64,000 nucleotides of DNA from a virus, in IMG/VR virus record IMGVR_UViG_3300049482_000116, positions 1-64,000 of that record, one strand, 5' to 3'. The translations under genes and the position numbers were made by a program. This document shows, piece by piece, positions 50,925 through 59,388 of this stretch. How positions within the stretch are numbered: position 1 is the stretch's first letter; each line of letters starts with the position of its first letter. Below the pieces are notes generated by a model, which was not told where the DNA came from, ran no database searches, and saw only the letters and a program-made list of their open reading frames with translations.

Positions 50925-53231
50925 ATGAGTTTACAACTTACCCAGCATCTGATCGGTGACTCCAACGTTTCGTACGTTGCTGCTCCACTTATTAATGTGC
51001 CTAATACAACTATAGTGAATCGTGCTAAGATCCGTGATCTTTCTCAAGACATGGCACCGTGCATGGGAATTCAGCGGATCTCTGCACAGCAGATTTTAGA
51101 GATTCAAAGCGAATTTGGACCAAACGGCGAACGCGTTTTTAGCGTCTTAAACGATGATCTTGGTCTGATTCGATTTGTTGGCGGTTGGAATCGACTTGTA
51201 GATCAGTATGGACCATATTCTCAAGCCTCTACCACTAACGATTATGTTGAGATAACATTCTACGGAACTGGACTAAATGCTAATATGTTCCTGATCTCAG
51301 CAAACGATGCAAGAATCACAGTCGATGGCGGAACTGAGGGTGCAAACATACTTAATGCGACTTATTCAACTGTATTAGGACAAAGACAGTATTCAGCTAA
51401 TCAAGTTCAGTCTATAGTTTCTGGACTATCAGTAGGAATTCATACAGTTAAGATTAGAAGCGCAAACGCCGTTGGATTAGCAATTTACGGTTTTGAAATC
51501 TTAAATGAGTCTTCGACAGTTCGCATTAATTCAGGTAGGTTGATCAAAGATCAACGCCAAGTATCCTTAGAAACTGCTCAATCTTTAGCATATAAACCTT
51601 CAGTGCTTACTGGTACAAAAGGTGGTCGCGTTGTTACTTATAACCAGGGTGGAGTTCTTGCACAGGCTGTTCAGGCCGTAGGAATATCTTCTTTATTCTT
51701 AACGTCGGCCGATCACTCTGCTGAAGAGCTCGCTAGGGTTCACAACTGGAGAGAGTTTGGAATTGGACGCGCAGATGATTTTAGCACAATCGCAGTTGCT
51801 AACGCAGGACAAAGGGCATTTACGCTTGACGATGGTGTTACTTCTCTTGCTGGAGCTAACCTTTATTCTTCTACTCAATATGGAGTAAACTGCTTAGACT
51901 ACTTCGATGCGGCCACTGATTGGTTCGTATATCTTACGTTTGTTGGCACAGGCTTAGATATTGCTTTAGCTAACTTTACGGCAGCTACTTCTCGTGTAAC
52001 AAACGTTACTGTAGACGGTGTCTCTGTGGGTTCTATTCCGTTCGTAGCTAACAGCGGTATCAAAAACTATAAAATAGCATCTGGTCTTCCTTATGGAACA
52101 CACGTTGTAAGACTTTCTAGTCCAGGTCTTGGTGGCAATCAGACTCCACATAAATTTATCTCTTTTTCTGTTTACCAACCTAAGAAACCAGCAGTTCCAG
52201 TGGGCGCAATAGAGCTTGCGGATTATAACGTGATGGCAGATTTTGCTCCAGCATCGACTTCTACCTCATCTTCTCAAATAGATCTAGGCTTGATTGGAAC
52301 TGGAACACTTAGAAAGATGCTTTGGAGAGAAGCGGTGTACGTAGGTGCATGGGGAATAAATGTAGGTGTTTCGGCAGCCGCGAATATAGGCGGATTTGAA
52401 GTGGGCGGAACCTTATTAGCCAGCAATTTCATGGAGTACACGTTCTTTGGAACTGGGTTTGAAATTCGCTTCGAAGCCACATCAGGCTCTGTTGGCCACA
52501 CTATTACTCTTAATGGTAGCAACATGACCCTAGCTAATTTTCCTAATCTTGTTACTTCACAGTATGGAATGACCACTACGGTGCCGTTTAATACTTCTAC
52601 AGGCGTATTTAATACCCAAGGCACTACAGCCGGGAATTCAGCTGGTTTTAGTGCAAAAGGTCTTCCACTTGGAAAATATACAGTACGATTTACTAATATT
52701 TCTGGTGGCGTTGTTTGGTTTGAGACCCTTGATATCATCACTCCGATTCATTCTTCAAAATCTAATCTCCAAGCAGATCTTCAAAACTCTCTTCCAGTTG
52801 GATCTTGCTCTCTTTCAGATTCTAGACAGCTGATACCAACTAACTTAAACTCAGCTAAAGCTTGCGCGCAGGCCTCAGGTACTGAGAGTAATCCGACAAC
52901 AACTTCAAACAACTATGTCCCAATGCCTCAGATGTCTTTAGCCTTAAAGACAAATGGAGGCAAAGTGCTAGTTAATTTTGTTCATTGGGGTGCTGTTAAT
53001 ACTATTGGTGCTCTTATATATTTACAGTGCTATATCGATGGTGTTCCTGCAGGACCTGAAGTAGCCTTTCACACTGCATATAACGCAAACTATACACAAA
53101 CACAGTCTTTGAGTTTTATAGCCTTTTTATCTGCCGGAGCACATAAAATAGATGTATACTGGAAAACTACTGGTGGTGTAACTGCATCGTCATCTAATAC
53201 AGGGCGAAATTTATTAGCTATAGAGCTGTAG
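50925..53231 (+). CDS. Receptor-binding protein, paralogue, 768 aa
   Basis: This is a short-N-terminus relative of the fibre at 46154. After only about 22 unique residues it enters the shared region (NVPNTTIVNRAKIRD). It has the three FYGTGL, FVGTGL and FFGTGF modules near DNA 51240, 51930 and 52435, and a C-terminal beta domain. It has no shaft of its own, so it may bind to another fibre or the tail tip, or act as an alternative adhesin. The ribosome site AGGAAA is weak. It ends at TAG. Confidence 0.65.
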   Translation: MSLQLTQHLIGDSNVSYVAAPLINVPNTTIVNRAKIRDLSQDMAPCMGIQRISAQQILEIQSEFGPNGERVFSVLNDDLGLIRFVGGWNRLVDQYGPYSQASTTNDYVEITFYGTGLNANMFLISANDARITVDGGTEGANILNATYSTVLGQRQYSANQVQSIVSGLSVGIHTVKIRSANAVGLAIYGFEILNESSTVRINSGRLIKDQRQVSLETAQSLAYKPSVLTGTKGGRVVTYNQGGVLAQAVQAVGISSLFLTSADHSAEELARVHNWREFGIGRADDFSTIAVANAGQRAFTLDDGVTSLAGANLYSSTQYGVNCLDYFDAATDWFVYLTFVGTGLDIALANFTAATSRVTNVTVDGVSVGSIPFVANSGIKNYKIASGLPYGTHVVRLSSPGLGGNQTPHKFISFSVYQPKKPAVPVGAIELADYNVMADFAPASTSTSSSQIDLGLIGTGTLRKMLWREAVYVGAWGINVGVSAAANIGGFEVGGTLLASNFMEYTFFGTGFEIRFEATSGSVGHTITLNGSNMTLANFPNLVTSQYGMTTTVPFNTSTGVFNTQGTTAGNSAGFSAKGLPLGKYTVRFTNISGGVVWFETLDIITPIHSSKSNLQADLQNSLPVGSCSLSDSRQLIPTNLNSAKACAQASGTESNPTTTSNNYVPMPQMSLALKTNGGKVLVNFVHWGAVNTIGALIYLQCYIDGVPAGPEVAFHTAYNANYTQTQSLSFIAFLSAGAHKIDVYWKTTGGVTASSSNTGRNLLAIEL

Positions 53232-53243
53232 ACATAAATAAGA

Positions 53244-53252
53244 GTTATAATA
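53244..53252 (+). promoter_or_regulatory. GTTATAATA box before third receptor-binding gene
   Basis: GTTATAATA ends 9 nt before ATG 53262; AGGA lies between and could act as a short ribosome site. Confidence 0.4.
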
Positions 53253-53261
53253 GGAACAAAT

Positions 53262-55910
53262 ATGGGCGCAACTATTAATATCAATGCAAAGAGTAACGTA
53301 AAGCAAAACACAGATGCAGATCTGATATCAAGTCAGCTTCAGCAACCTGTTATCGCTCGCTATGAAGCCACATCTACTGCATCTCAAACGGTTATAAACC
53401 TGCCTTTCCTAGTAAATCAATCAAATACTGATGCATTTGATCTATTCATTGATGGTGCACTAACTAGACTTGGCTCATTAAACGACTTTATCTTTACGTC
53501 TATTGATGGAACTAATTCATCTTCGCAAATCACTCTTAATACACCTATCGCCGCTAATTTAAACATCATAGCAATCAAGCGTGGGCTTAAAAAAGAAACT
53601 GAGTTTGCAACTGATTCTCGTTTTATTGATAATTATGATCTGATGACTGCTGGTTTCCAGGGTTTTGTAGACGAATCTACTAAAATCTCTGTTCCTAATA
53701 CGACTATAGTAAATAGAGCTCAGATTTCAGATCTTGCTAACGATGCACGCGTCAGTATGGGTATCGATCGCATACAGATTCAAGGCATATATGAACTTCA
53801 AAACGAGTTTGGTGCAACCGGTGAGAAGGTTTACGGTACACTAAGCGATGACAGAGGACTAATTCGGTTTGTAGGTAGGTGGAGTGCGCCAGAACTAGTT
53901 ACCTATGGCAGACCTATTGAAACTCCAGCAAACAGTACATTCTCTTATGTAGAAATAACTTTTTATGGAACCGGACTCAACATGCTGAGCGTATACAACT
54001 CATTGCTAGATGCACGTGCATCAGTGGATGGTGGTGCAGAAGGTGGAAATCTATTTGTAAGTGCCTACTCTAATGCTATTGGAACTCGTGGATATAACCA
54101 AAACATGGTGATACCTGTTGTATCAGGCTTAACCCTAGGAATACATACGGTAAAAATTCGTCAAGCATCAGCATCTGTTGCATTAGATATTGCTGGCTTT
54201 GATGTAATCAGTGGAACTACAATTAAGGTTAATCCAGGTACAGGTTATGCAGAAGGTCAGAAGATTGTTTCTGCGGGAACGACCTTATCGCATACTACTC
54301 CTGTAACAGGAATTCGTGGTGGTAGAGTTTTAACTTATGTCAACTTAAACGGTACAGTGGGACAAGCATTTCAAGCTGTTGATGGAGCACAAGCTAATTA
54401 CTTACTAGCAGATCATACCAATGAAGAAGTAATTAGAACATATCATCCAAGAGAGTTTGGTGCTGGTCGCTCTGATGATTGGTCTACTGCTACTGGAGCT
54501 GCAGCAGCGCGTAAGTTTACACTTGAAGATGGAACAACAAGTCTTCACTCTAATGCTGGTTTGATCAACGATCGTTTTGCTCTAGGTTTCGAAGTTCTTA
54601 GTGCATCTGCTGCTTCAGATCAAATCAGTCTTACATTCGTTGGTACCGGTCTCGATGTCATGGCATGCGGTGGTGGCGGTGCTACAACGATCACAGTTGA
54701 AGTTGATGGTATTTCGATCGGGACATTAGCAGCAGTGGATATTCCTAGTCTTGAACTTAAGAAGATTAAGATTGTCTCTGGTCTTGCTTATGGAACCCAT
54801 ACTGTTAAGATTCAGTTTGCAGTAAGTGCATTAGGTATCACAAAGTTTATAACTTACGGTCCTAAAAAACCTGCAATTCCAGCAGGGACAATGGAACTTT
54901 CTAATCACTATGTTATGGCTACTTATGCTGTAAACACTACAGCTAATATTTATGCACTTTCTGCCGGCGTTCTTCGAAAGAGTGGACTTCGTGAATTTAA
55001 TTATGTCAACGGAGGTGCTAATAATTGGTCAGTAGCAGATGACAACAATAATCCGCAGGGACTTGTCATTGGATCAAATCAGCTTCAAACTAACTGTTAC
55101 GTTGAAACTTCTTTCTTCGGAACAGGGTGCGAGATCTACATATTGTTACAGAACGCTATCGCGTTTGGCACTACAACAGTATCTGTTAATGGTTTGAGCA
55201 ACTTTACCGGCATAGGTACACTGTATACCGGGGCTGTTACTGGAATGACATTTACCGCTGCTACTGGATCTTTATCTGGTACGCCTGTAGGAAACGGATA
55301 CGGTAAAATCGTAATTAACGGTTTATCCCTAGGTCTTCATCGTGTTCGTTTTACTACTACTACGGGAGCAAACCCTTCGGAGAAATACTTTAGCGGTATT
55401 GATGTTATCACACCAGTGCATTCTCCTCAATCTGATTCAAAAACAGAAAACCAAAATACACTTCCAGTTGGATCACAAGGCATCTCTGATTCTAGACTTT
55501 TAAGTCTAGTTAAAAGTGAGAGTCCTAAGAAGTTCAGAGGTGTAGCAACAGATTTAGGGTCAAACTCTTCGACATCGTCAGCATCACTGATCCCAATGCT
55601 CGATATGTCTATAACTGTCCCAAGTCCTGGAACGTGGTTCGAACTTGGGTTTCAGGGTAACTTTCAACCTATCGGTGCGTTTAACGATCAGGCGATCACA
55701 CAGTTCTATATTAATGGTATAGCAGTTGGAAAGCAAGGTTATACTAGACCAGCAAGCTCTACAGCAGCATTTGTTATGTGTACTCAAACTCACTTAGTAT
55801 ACCTATCAAAAGGTACCCACAAGATAGATATGTATTGGGGAGTAGCTGGAACCACCGTTCTAGTTTCTGGCGGCAATATTGGTAGACAGTTGACTGTAAA
55901 GGAACTTTAA
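53262..55910 (+). CDS. Receptor-binding protein, paralogue, 882 aa
   Basis: The N-terminal 125 residues (MGATININAKSNVKQN, then LFIDGALTRLGSLNDFIF) form an attachment domain of a kind common in phage tail proteins. The rest follows the shared layout: GFQGFVDESTKISVPNTTI, three GTG-type modules (DNA near 53946, 54629 and 55096) and the C-terminal domain ending LTVKEL. Parts of the DNA are almost identical to the gene at 46154. It probably binds a related or alternative receptor. Confidence 0.65.
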   Translation: MGATININAKSNVKQNTDADLISSQLQQPVIARYEATSTASQTVINLPFLVNQSNTDAFDLFIDGALTRLGSLNDFIFTSIDGTNSSSQITLNTPIAANLNIIAIKRGLKKETEFATDSRFIDNYDLMTAGFQGFVDESTKISVPNTTIVNRAQISDLANDARVSMGIDRIQIQGIYELQNEFGATGEKVYGTLSDDRGLIRFVGRWSAPELVTYGRPIETPANSTFSYVEITFYGTGLNMLSVYNSLLDARASVDGGAEGGNLFVSAYSNAIGTRGYNQNMVIPVVSGLTLGIHTVKIRQASASVALDIAGFDVISGTTIKVNPGTGYAEGQKIVSAGTTLSHTTPVTGIRGGRVLTYVNLNGTVGQAFQAVDGAQANYLLADHTNEEVIRTYHPREFGAGRSDDWSTATGAAAARKFTLEDGTTSLHSNAGLINDRFALGFEVLSASAASDQISLTFVGTGLDVMACGGGGATTITVEVDGISIGTLAAVDIPSLELKKIKIVSGLAYGTHTVKIQFAVSALGITKFITYGPKKPAIPAGTMELSNHYVMATYAVNTTANIYALSAGVLRKSGLREFNYVNGGANNWSVADDNNNPQGLVIGSNQLQTNCYVETSFFGTGCEIYILLQNAIAFGTTTVSVNGLSNFTGIGTLYTGAVTGMTFTAATGSLSGTPVGNGYGKIVINGLSLGLHRVRFTTTTGANPSEKYFSGIDVITPVHSPQSDSKTENQNTLPVGSQGISDSRLLSLVKSESPKKFRGVATDLGSNSSTSSASLIPMLDMSITVPSPGTWFELGFQGNFQPIGAFNDQAITQFYINGIAVGKQGYTRPASSTAAFVMCTQTHLVYLSKGTHKIDMYWGVAGTTVLVSGGNIGRQLTVKEL

Positions 55911-55911
55911 T

Positions 55912-56526
55912 ATGGCAATTACATCAATTTTTAAAACACCTACAATCGCAAAAATATCCTCTGGATCAGGGACTTACATAACGCCGATCGGTTGCAAATA
56001 TATAGAAATAGAAGCAATCGGAGGCGGGGGTGGAGGCGGTGCATACAACGCAAGCGCTTCTTCTGGCGGCAACACTACTTTTGGCACATTAACTTGTTTT
56101 GGTGGAGCTGGCGGAGCTGGTGGTGGCGCAACTGCTAATGCTGGAGGCAACGGTGGATCAGTTACAGCGACCGGCTTTACAGGTATATCTACTACAGGAG
56201 GCAAAGGAGCATCGGGAGGCGAACCAAGTTTATTTGCTGCAGGTGGAATGGGTGCGTCAAGTCCATTAGGTGGTGGCGGTGGAAATGGTGGCGGAAATTC
56301 CGGCGGTAATAGTGCAATTGCTAATACTGGTGCAGGTGGAGGCGGAGGCGGTGCTCGAAATACTGGTGCTGTTGGCTCTGGTGGTGGTGGAGCTGGAGGA
56401 TACTTTAAAGGCGGTGTCGCAAATCCACTAGCAACTTATGCTTTTTCGATCGGTGCAGGTGGAGCTCCAGGCGGCGAAGGTGGTGCTGGTGGTTCCGGTG
56501 TGATCATCGTTAGAGAATTCTATTAA
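55912..56526 (+). CDS. Glycine-rich tip adhesin-like protein, 204 aa
   Basis: The start lies 2 nt after the preceding fibre gene, with AAGGAA as the ribosome site. The first 40 residues form strands (SGSGTYITPIGCKYIEIE). A body follows with long Gly runs (GGGGGGGA, GGAGGAGGGA), ending FSIGAGGAPGGEGG and GVIIVREFY. Glycine-rich fibre-tip adhesins, such as gp38 of T2/S16-type phages, use such runs to build polyglycine sheets with variable loops that bind receptors. The position at the end of the fibre cluster supports this. It abuts the primase gene on the other strand with no space. Confidence 0.65.
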   Translation: MAITSIFKTPTIAKISSGSGTYITPIGCKYIEIEAIGGGGGGGAYNASASSGGNTTFGTLTCFGGAGGAGGGATANAGGNGGSVTATGFTGISTTGGKGASGGEPSLFAAGGMGASSPLGGGGGNGGGNSGGNSAIANTGAGGGGGGARNTGAVGSGGGGAGGYFKGGVANPLATYAFSIGAGGAPGGEGGAGGSGVIIVREFY

Positions 56527-57396
56527 TTAGGTAATCTTTTGAATTGTAGATAGAAAGAACTTCGCAAACTCTGCATGTCCCAAGTCTTTACACATATCGT
56601 TCCAATCCCGTGTATCGCTAGTCAAGGCAAAATGAGTTGCACTTTCACCTTCTCGAAACTTCTTTAACATCTTCATGCCTGCATCATCACAATCAGGCGC
56701 AATAACTATCTTCATTCCTTGCTCTTTAAGCTCTTTAAGAGCTTCTTGATGATGCTTAGTAGCACCAGCTCCAGAGCAACTGATAGAACGCCATGGATTA
56801 TTGTTAATTCCACCATAAGCTAAGTTAAGCGCTTGATTAATTGCAATCGCGTTGAAACTGCCCTCTGTAACAACTATTGCTTTGACATTTCCAATAAATC
56901 GGGACTGGTTCCAACCATAAAATAAAAGACCCAGTCTTGTGCCAGGCAAAGTGTCCATTTTTTGGACTTCTCCATCTGGATGGACTCTTGGGATAATAAA
57001 GCGAGTCTGTGCTCCACAGAAATGATTATCAAAATAATAAGGGAAAACTATCCCCTCTCTTTCAATATCATAATACATATCTCCTTCAGCATTTAAACCA
57101 CGAGACTTGATATATTCGATACCTGGAGCAGAACGAGGATCTGATAGTGGGATAAAACGCTGAGGCCAGCTTTGCACCGACACCTCGTTAGGTGGAGCCT
57201 CTTTAAAATCGAAATCGCCCTTCAAGAACTCAGGAAGCGATATATTTGCATAGTGGCAGTAATCGCGAATAGAGTAGCCGCGTTGACATTTGCCTTGACA
57301 CCAAACCCAATATCCGCCGTCGTCGCCGACATGCCAATGCAAGCAGTCATTTTTTTTACCATCTTTACAGATGAGGCATTTCTTAGTGCTAATCAT
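56527..57396 (-). CDS. DNA primase (zinc finger plus TOPRIM), 289 aa
   Basis: The zinc-binding residues are C7-x2-C10, C18 with nearby His, and C33-x3-C37. The TOPRIM domain follows, with VVTEGSFNAIAI (Glu178) and APDCDDAG (Asp235, Asp237 and Asp238). This is the layout of a bacteriophage primase that makes RNA primers for lagging-strand synthesis. It has no helicase domain of its own; the helicase is encoded just upstream, with an ATGA overlap, so the two are co-translated. It is shorter than bacterial DnaG. Confidence 0.8.
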   Translation of the reverse strand: MISTKKCLICKDGKKNDCLHWHVGDDGGYWVWCQGKCQRGYSIRDYCHYANISLPEFLKGDFDFKEAPPNEVSVQSWPQRFIPLSDPRSAPGIEYIKSRGLNAEGDMYYDIEREGIVFPYYFDNHFCGAQTRFIIPRVHPDGEVQKMDTLPGTRLGLLFYGWNQSRFIGNVKAIVVTEGSFNAIAINQALNLAYGGINNNPWRSISCSGAGATKHHQEALKELKEQGMKIVIAPDCDDAGMKMLKKFREGESATHFALTSDTRDWNDMCKDLGHAEFAKFFLSTIQKIT

Positions 57397-58382
57397 TTTG
57401 CCTTATCCATTGAACTCTGAAGTTTATCAAGAGCTCGCTCTGCTTGTTCTTTCTCAGAGATTTGCTTAAGAAATCGTCCTTTTTCGAATGGGCACGTTAT
57501 CTTACTACCTGCAACTCCAAATCTATCTTTATGAATTATAAAGTCAGTAGTGAGTTCATCATGATTAGGGACAATTTCGATTATGACAGTAGCGGGCTCA
57601 ACTATAGCAGAGCAGTCTTTTATCCTAGTATCTATATCGGATCCTTTAGATGGTCTTTTGCTCTGAGAGTAAAGCTGAACAAACAAGCATACCGGAACCT
57701 CAGAGCTCTTAATATACTGACCAAGCCAAGTGCGAAGATCGTTTAACACATCGTAGGTAGTTCTGTCTGTTTGAGTAATAGAATACTTAATCAACTGATA
57801 ATAGTCAATAAGAACACAACTAAAACCTTGTCCCTTAAGAGCATTTAAGGCACCCTTAACGCCCTCAATCTTTGTAGTAAGACCTTCTCGCCAAGTTACA
57901 TCTAGAACTTTAACATACTTAGCAATTTCTGGCATCAAGGCGCAGATCTCTCTCAGCATTTCTTGGGGCATCGTACCCTTTTTATAGTCATTAAAATTAA
58001 AACCTTTTTCTAAGCAAGCAATACGCAGAAGGACGTCTTGTTCGGTTTCTTCGTTAGAAACAACTAAGACTTTTTTGCCTTGTTTCCAAAGAGGATATGA
58101 GATGTTAGCTGCGACCGTTGACTTACCAGATCCAGTATACGCACAGAATAAATATAGATTTTCACGAGTAAATGGAACAGCTGCCGTTAAACTATCATTG
58201 ATGAGCGTAATGCGCTCACCTAACATCTTATTGTAGCCTGCGATGTTCCTATACATCTTAAGAAGGCTCTCACGATCGCCGAAGGTATTAATTTCGTCGA
58301 ACGAGACCTCACAGGTCTCTGTGGTCGGCATTTTAGCCTTTTTTAACTGAGCATCCATCTGCTCTTTACTAAGTTGAGCCAT
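57393..58382 (-). CDS. Replicative DnaB-type DNA helicase, 329 aa
   Basis: A RecA-fold ATPase with Walker A AYTGSGKST (residues 81-89), Walker B VLIDYYQL (about 190-197), and a later QLYSQSKRPS segment corresponding to the DnaB motif H3/H4 region. It lacks the long N-terminal domain of DnaB. Four start codons lie in a row (GTG ATG ATG ATG from 58391). The last, at 58382, has the best spacing (6 nt) from the ribosome site AGGTG. It forms a unit with the downstream primase and the upstream gene of unknown function, which may be its loader. Confidence 0.8.
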   Translation of the reverse strand: MAQLSKEQMDAQLKKAKMPTTETCEVSFDEINTFGDRESLLKMYRNIAGYNKMLGERITLINDSLTAAVPFTRENLYLFCAYTGSGKSTVAANISYPLWKQGKKVLVVSNEETEQDVLLRIACLEKGFNFNDYKKGTMPQEMLREICALMPEIAKYVKVLDVTWREGLTTKIEGVKGALNALKGQGFSCVLIDYYQLIKYSITQTDRTTYDVLNDLRTWLGQYIKSSEVPVCLFVQLYSQSKRPSKGSDIDTRIKDCSAIVEPATVIIEIVPNHDELTTDFIIHKDRFGVAGSKITCPFEKGRFLKQISEKEQAERALDKLQSSMDKAK

Positions 58383-58896
58383 CATCATCACCTAAAATGT
58401 TTTCGAGATCATCCATTGGATTATACGTCTGTTTAATCATAGCCCGCTCGAGCGCTTCTGTATTTAAACGTGGAAAAGAGTCAGCATATCGGCGTTGAGC
58501 TCTGTATTCCTTAGCAGACATACTTCCATAAATCTTTGGTTCTCCATCGTCATCTGGATCAACTTTAGGTCTAGGAAAGATGTCGAAAAACGATGCGGTG
58601 CCCTTGTCGGTTATATCTTGATTCCACTGATCGAGAAACTCTTTCTCAGTATAACAAGAGATTTTAGGGTTATCCTTACCAAATTTGTATATTTTTTTAG
58701 CTAAGCCTTGTGGAGGAAGATGAGCCTTAATAGCTTTAGCGAGAACAGCGTGTGCTTCTTCAAAAGAAGCGTTTGCACGTTTTAATTCTTCAAATAACTC
58801 GTCAAAATTACTTGTAACAGCAGCGTTAGAGCGATCTTTTTGCTTAAGATTAGCCTTCCACTCATCAAAAATTAGTTCTAAATTATTCTTGGTCAT
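58369..58896 (-). CDS. Hypothetical protein upstream of helicase, 175 aa
   Basis: ATG 58896 overlaps the end of the upstream gene and follows GAGGCG. The product begins MTKNNLELIFDEWK. It is helical and charged, with the phrases AKAIKAHLPPQGLAKKIYKF and AKEYRAQRRYADSFP and an acidic end (ENILGDDDGST). It overlaps the helicase start by 14 nt. Helicase loaders often sit next to the helicase in phage genomes, so this is a candidate for that role by position only. Confidence 0.55.
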   Translation of the reverse strand: MTKNNLELIFDEWKANLKQKDRSNAAVTSNFDELFEELKRANASFEEAHAVLAKAIKAHLPPQGLAKKIYKFGKDNPKISCYTEKEFLDQWNQDITDKGTASFFDIFPRPKVDPDDDGEPKIYGSMSAKEYRAQRRYADSFPRLNTEALERAMIKQTYNPMDDLENILGDDDGST

Positions 58897-59089
58897 CGCT
58901 CGCCTCTTGGTCTTGAACGATAACATCACCACTTTTTAAGTTAGTAATTTGAATTTTTGCTGAGTTATTGACTTTGTCGATAAACAAGAGCTCTATCTTG
59001 TACTCATCGTTGATAACAAACGGACGGCGCTTACCTAACCACCAGTAAAGTTGAGTTTTCAACTTGTTGACATAAGAAACATCATTCAT
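58883..59089 (-). CDS. Small hypothetical protein, 68 aa
   Basis: ATG 59089 follows TGGAG. A TTG four codons upstream in the same frame is less likely. The product starts MNDVSYVNKLKTQLYWW and has a short alpha/beta fold (VINDEYKIELLFID, KIQITNLKSGDV) with an acidic tail. It is the first gene of the leftward replication operon, behind a GTATAAT box. Function unknown. Confidence 0.55.
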   Translation of the reverse strand: MNDVSYVNKLKTQLYWWLGKRRPFVINDEYKIELLFIDKVNNSAKIQITNLKSGDVIVQDQEASDDQE

Positions 59090-59115
59090 AAAAATCTCCA
59101 AAAACGGTTATTTAT

Positions 59116-59122
59116 ATTATAC
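59116..59122 (-). promoter_or_regulatory. GTATAAT box for leftward replication operon
   Basis: The reverse strand reads GTATAATATAAATA, ending about 20 nt before ATG 59089, with TGGAG in between. No -35 box is evident. Confidence 0.5.
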
Positions 59123-59215
59123 ATATAAATTCAGAAACTAACACTCAAGCCAGTGCAAGATGAGGCAGTTCTAATGCTTATGGAAGAGGTAGTTTTATTT
59201 TAGACTTAAAAATTA

Positions 59216-59354
59216 GCCAGCAGGTTGGACTTGATTCCAACTCACCGGAGTCACACCAGTCATACGTGCTACCGGATCTTTTCAAGAGTTTCTGGGGACT
59301 GGTATCCGGGATTTCTCCCACCTCTTAGGTGTGCCTTCCACCGTCGCTGCTGAC
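59216..59354 (-). ncRNA. Candidate structured RNA with H-type pseudoknot
   Basis: No gene fits 59123-59382. On the reverse strand the ends GTCAGCAG (59354-59347) and CTGCTGGC (59223-59216) pair over 8 bp with one G-U. On the plus strand the same pair would be a C-A mismatch, so the reverse strand is the likely RNA. Inside are a hairpin (59224-59229 with 59236-59241, 6 bp) and a 7-bp helix (59255-59261 with 59297-59303). A 6-bp helix (59272-59277 with 59304-59309) interlocks with the latter as an H-type pseudoknot. Small hairpins lie near 59309-59329. GTATAAC precedes the 5' end, and ATTTTT follows the 3' end. It matches no RNA class I recognise. Confidence 0.45.
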
Positions 59355-59374
59355 TTTAGGGTTATACCCGTTTA

Positions 59375-59381
59375 GTATAAT
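59375..59381 (+). promoter_or_regulatory. GTATAAT box before SF2 helicase gene
   Basis: GTATAAT ends 7 nt before ATG 59389 with no ribosome site, so the message is near-leaderless. Confidence 0.5.
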
Positions 59382-59388
59382 ACACTTT

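Noticed and set aside
56524-56529. Terminator between the convergent glycine-rich and primase genes
   Set aside because: The two stop codons abut with no spacer and no hairpin is visible there.
59216-59354. Cobalamin riboswitch or tRNA on the minus strand
   Set aside because: Some phrases (AAGAGG, AATCCC, CAGTCCCC) recall the cobalamin class, but GCCACTG and the terminal box are missing. A T-loop-like hairpin exists, but arm spacing is wrong for a tRNA.
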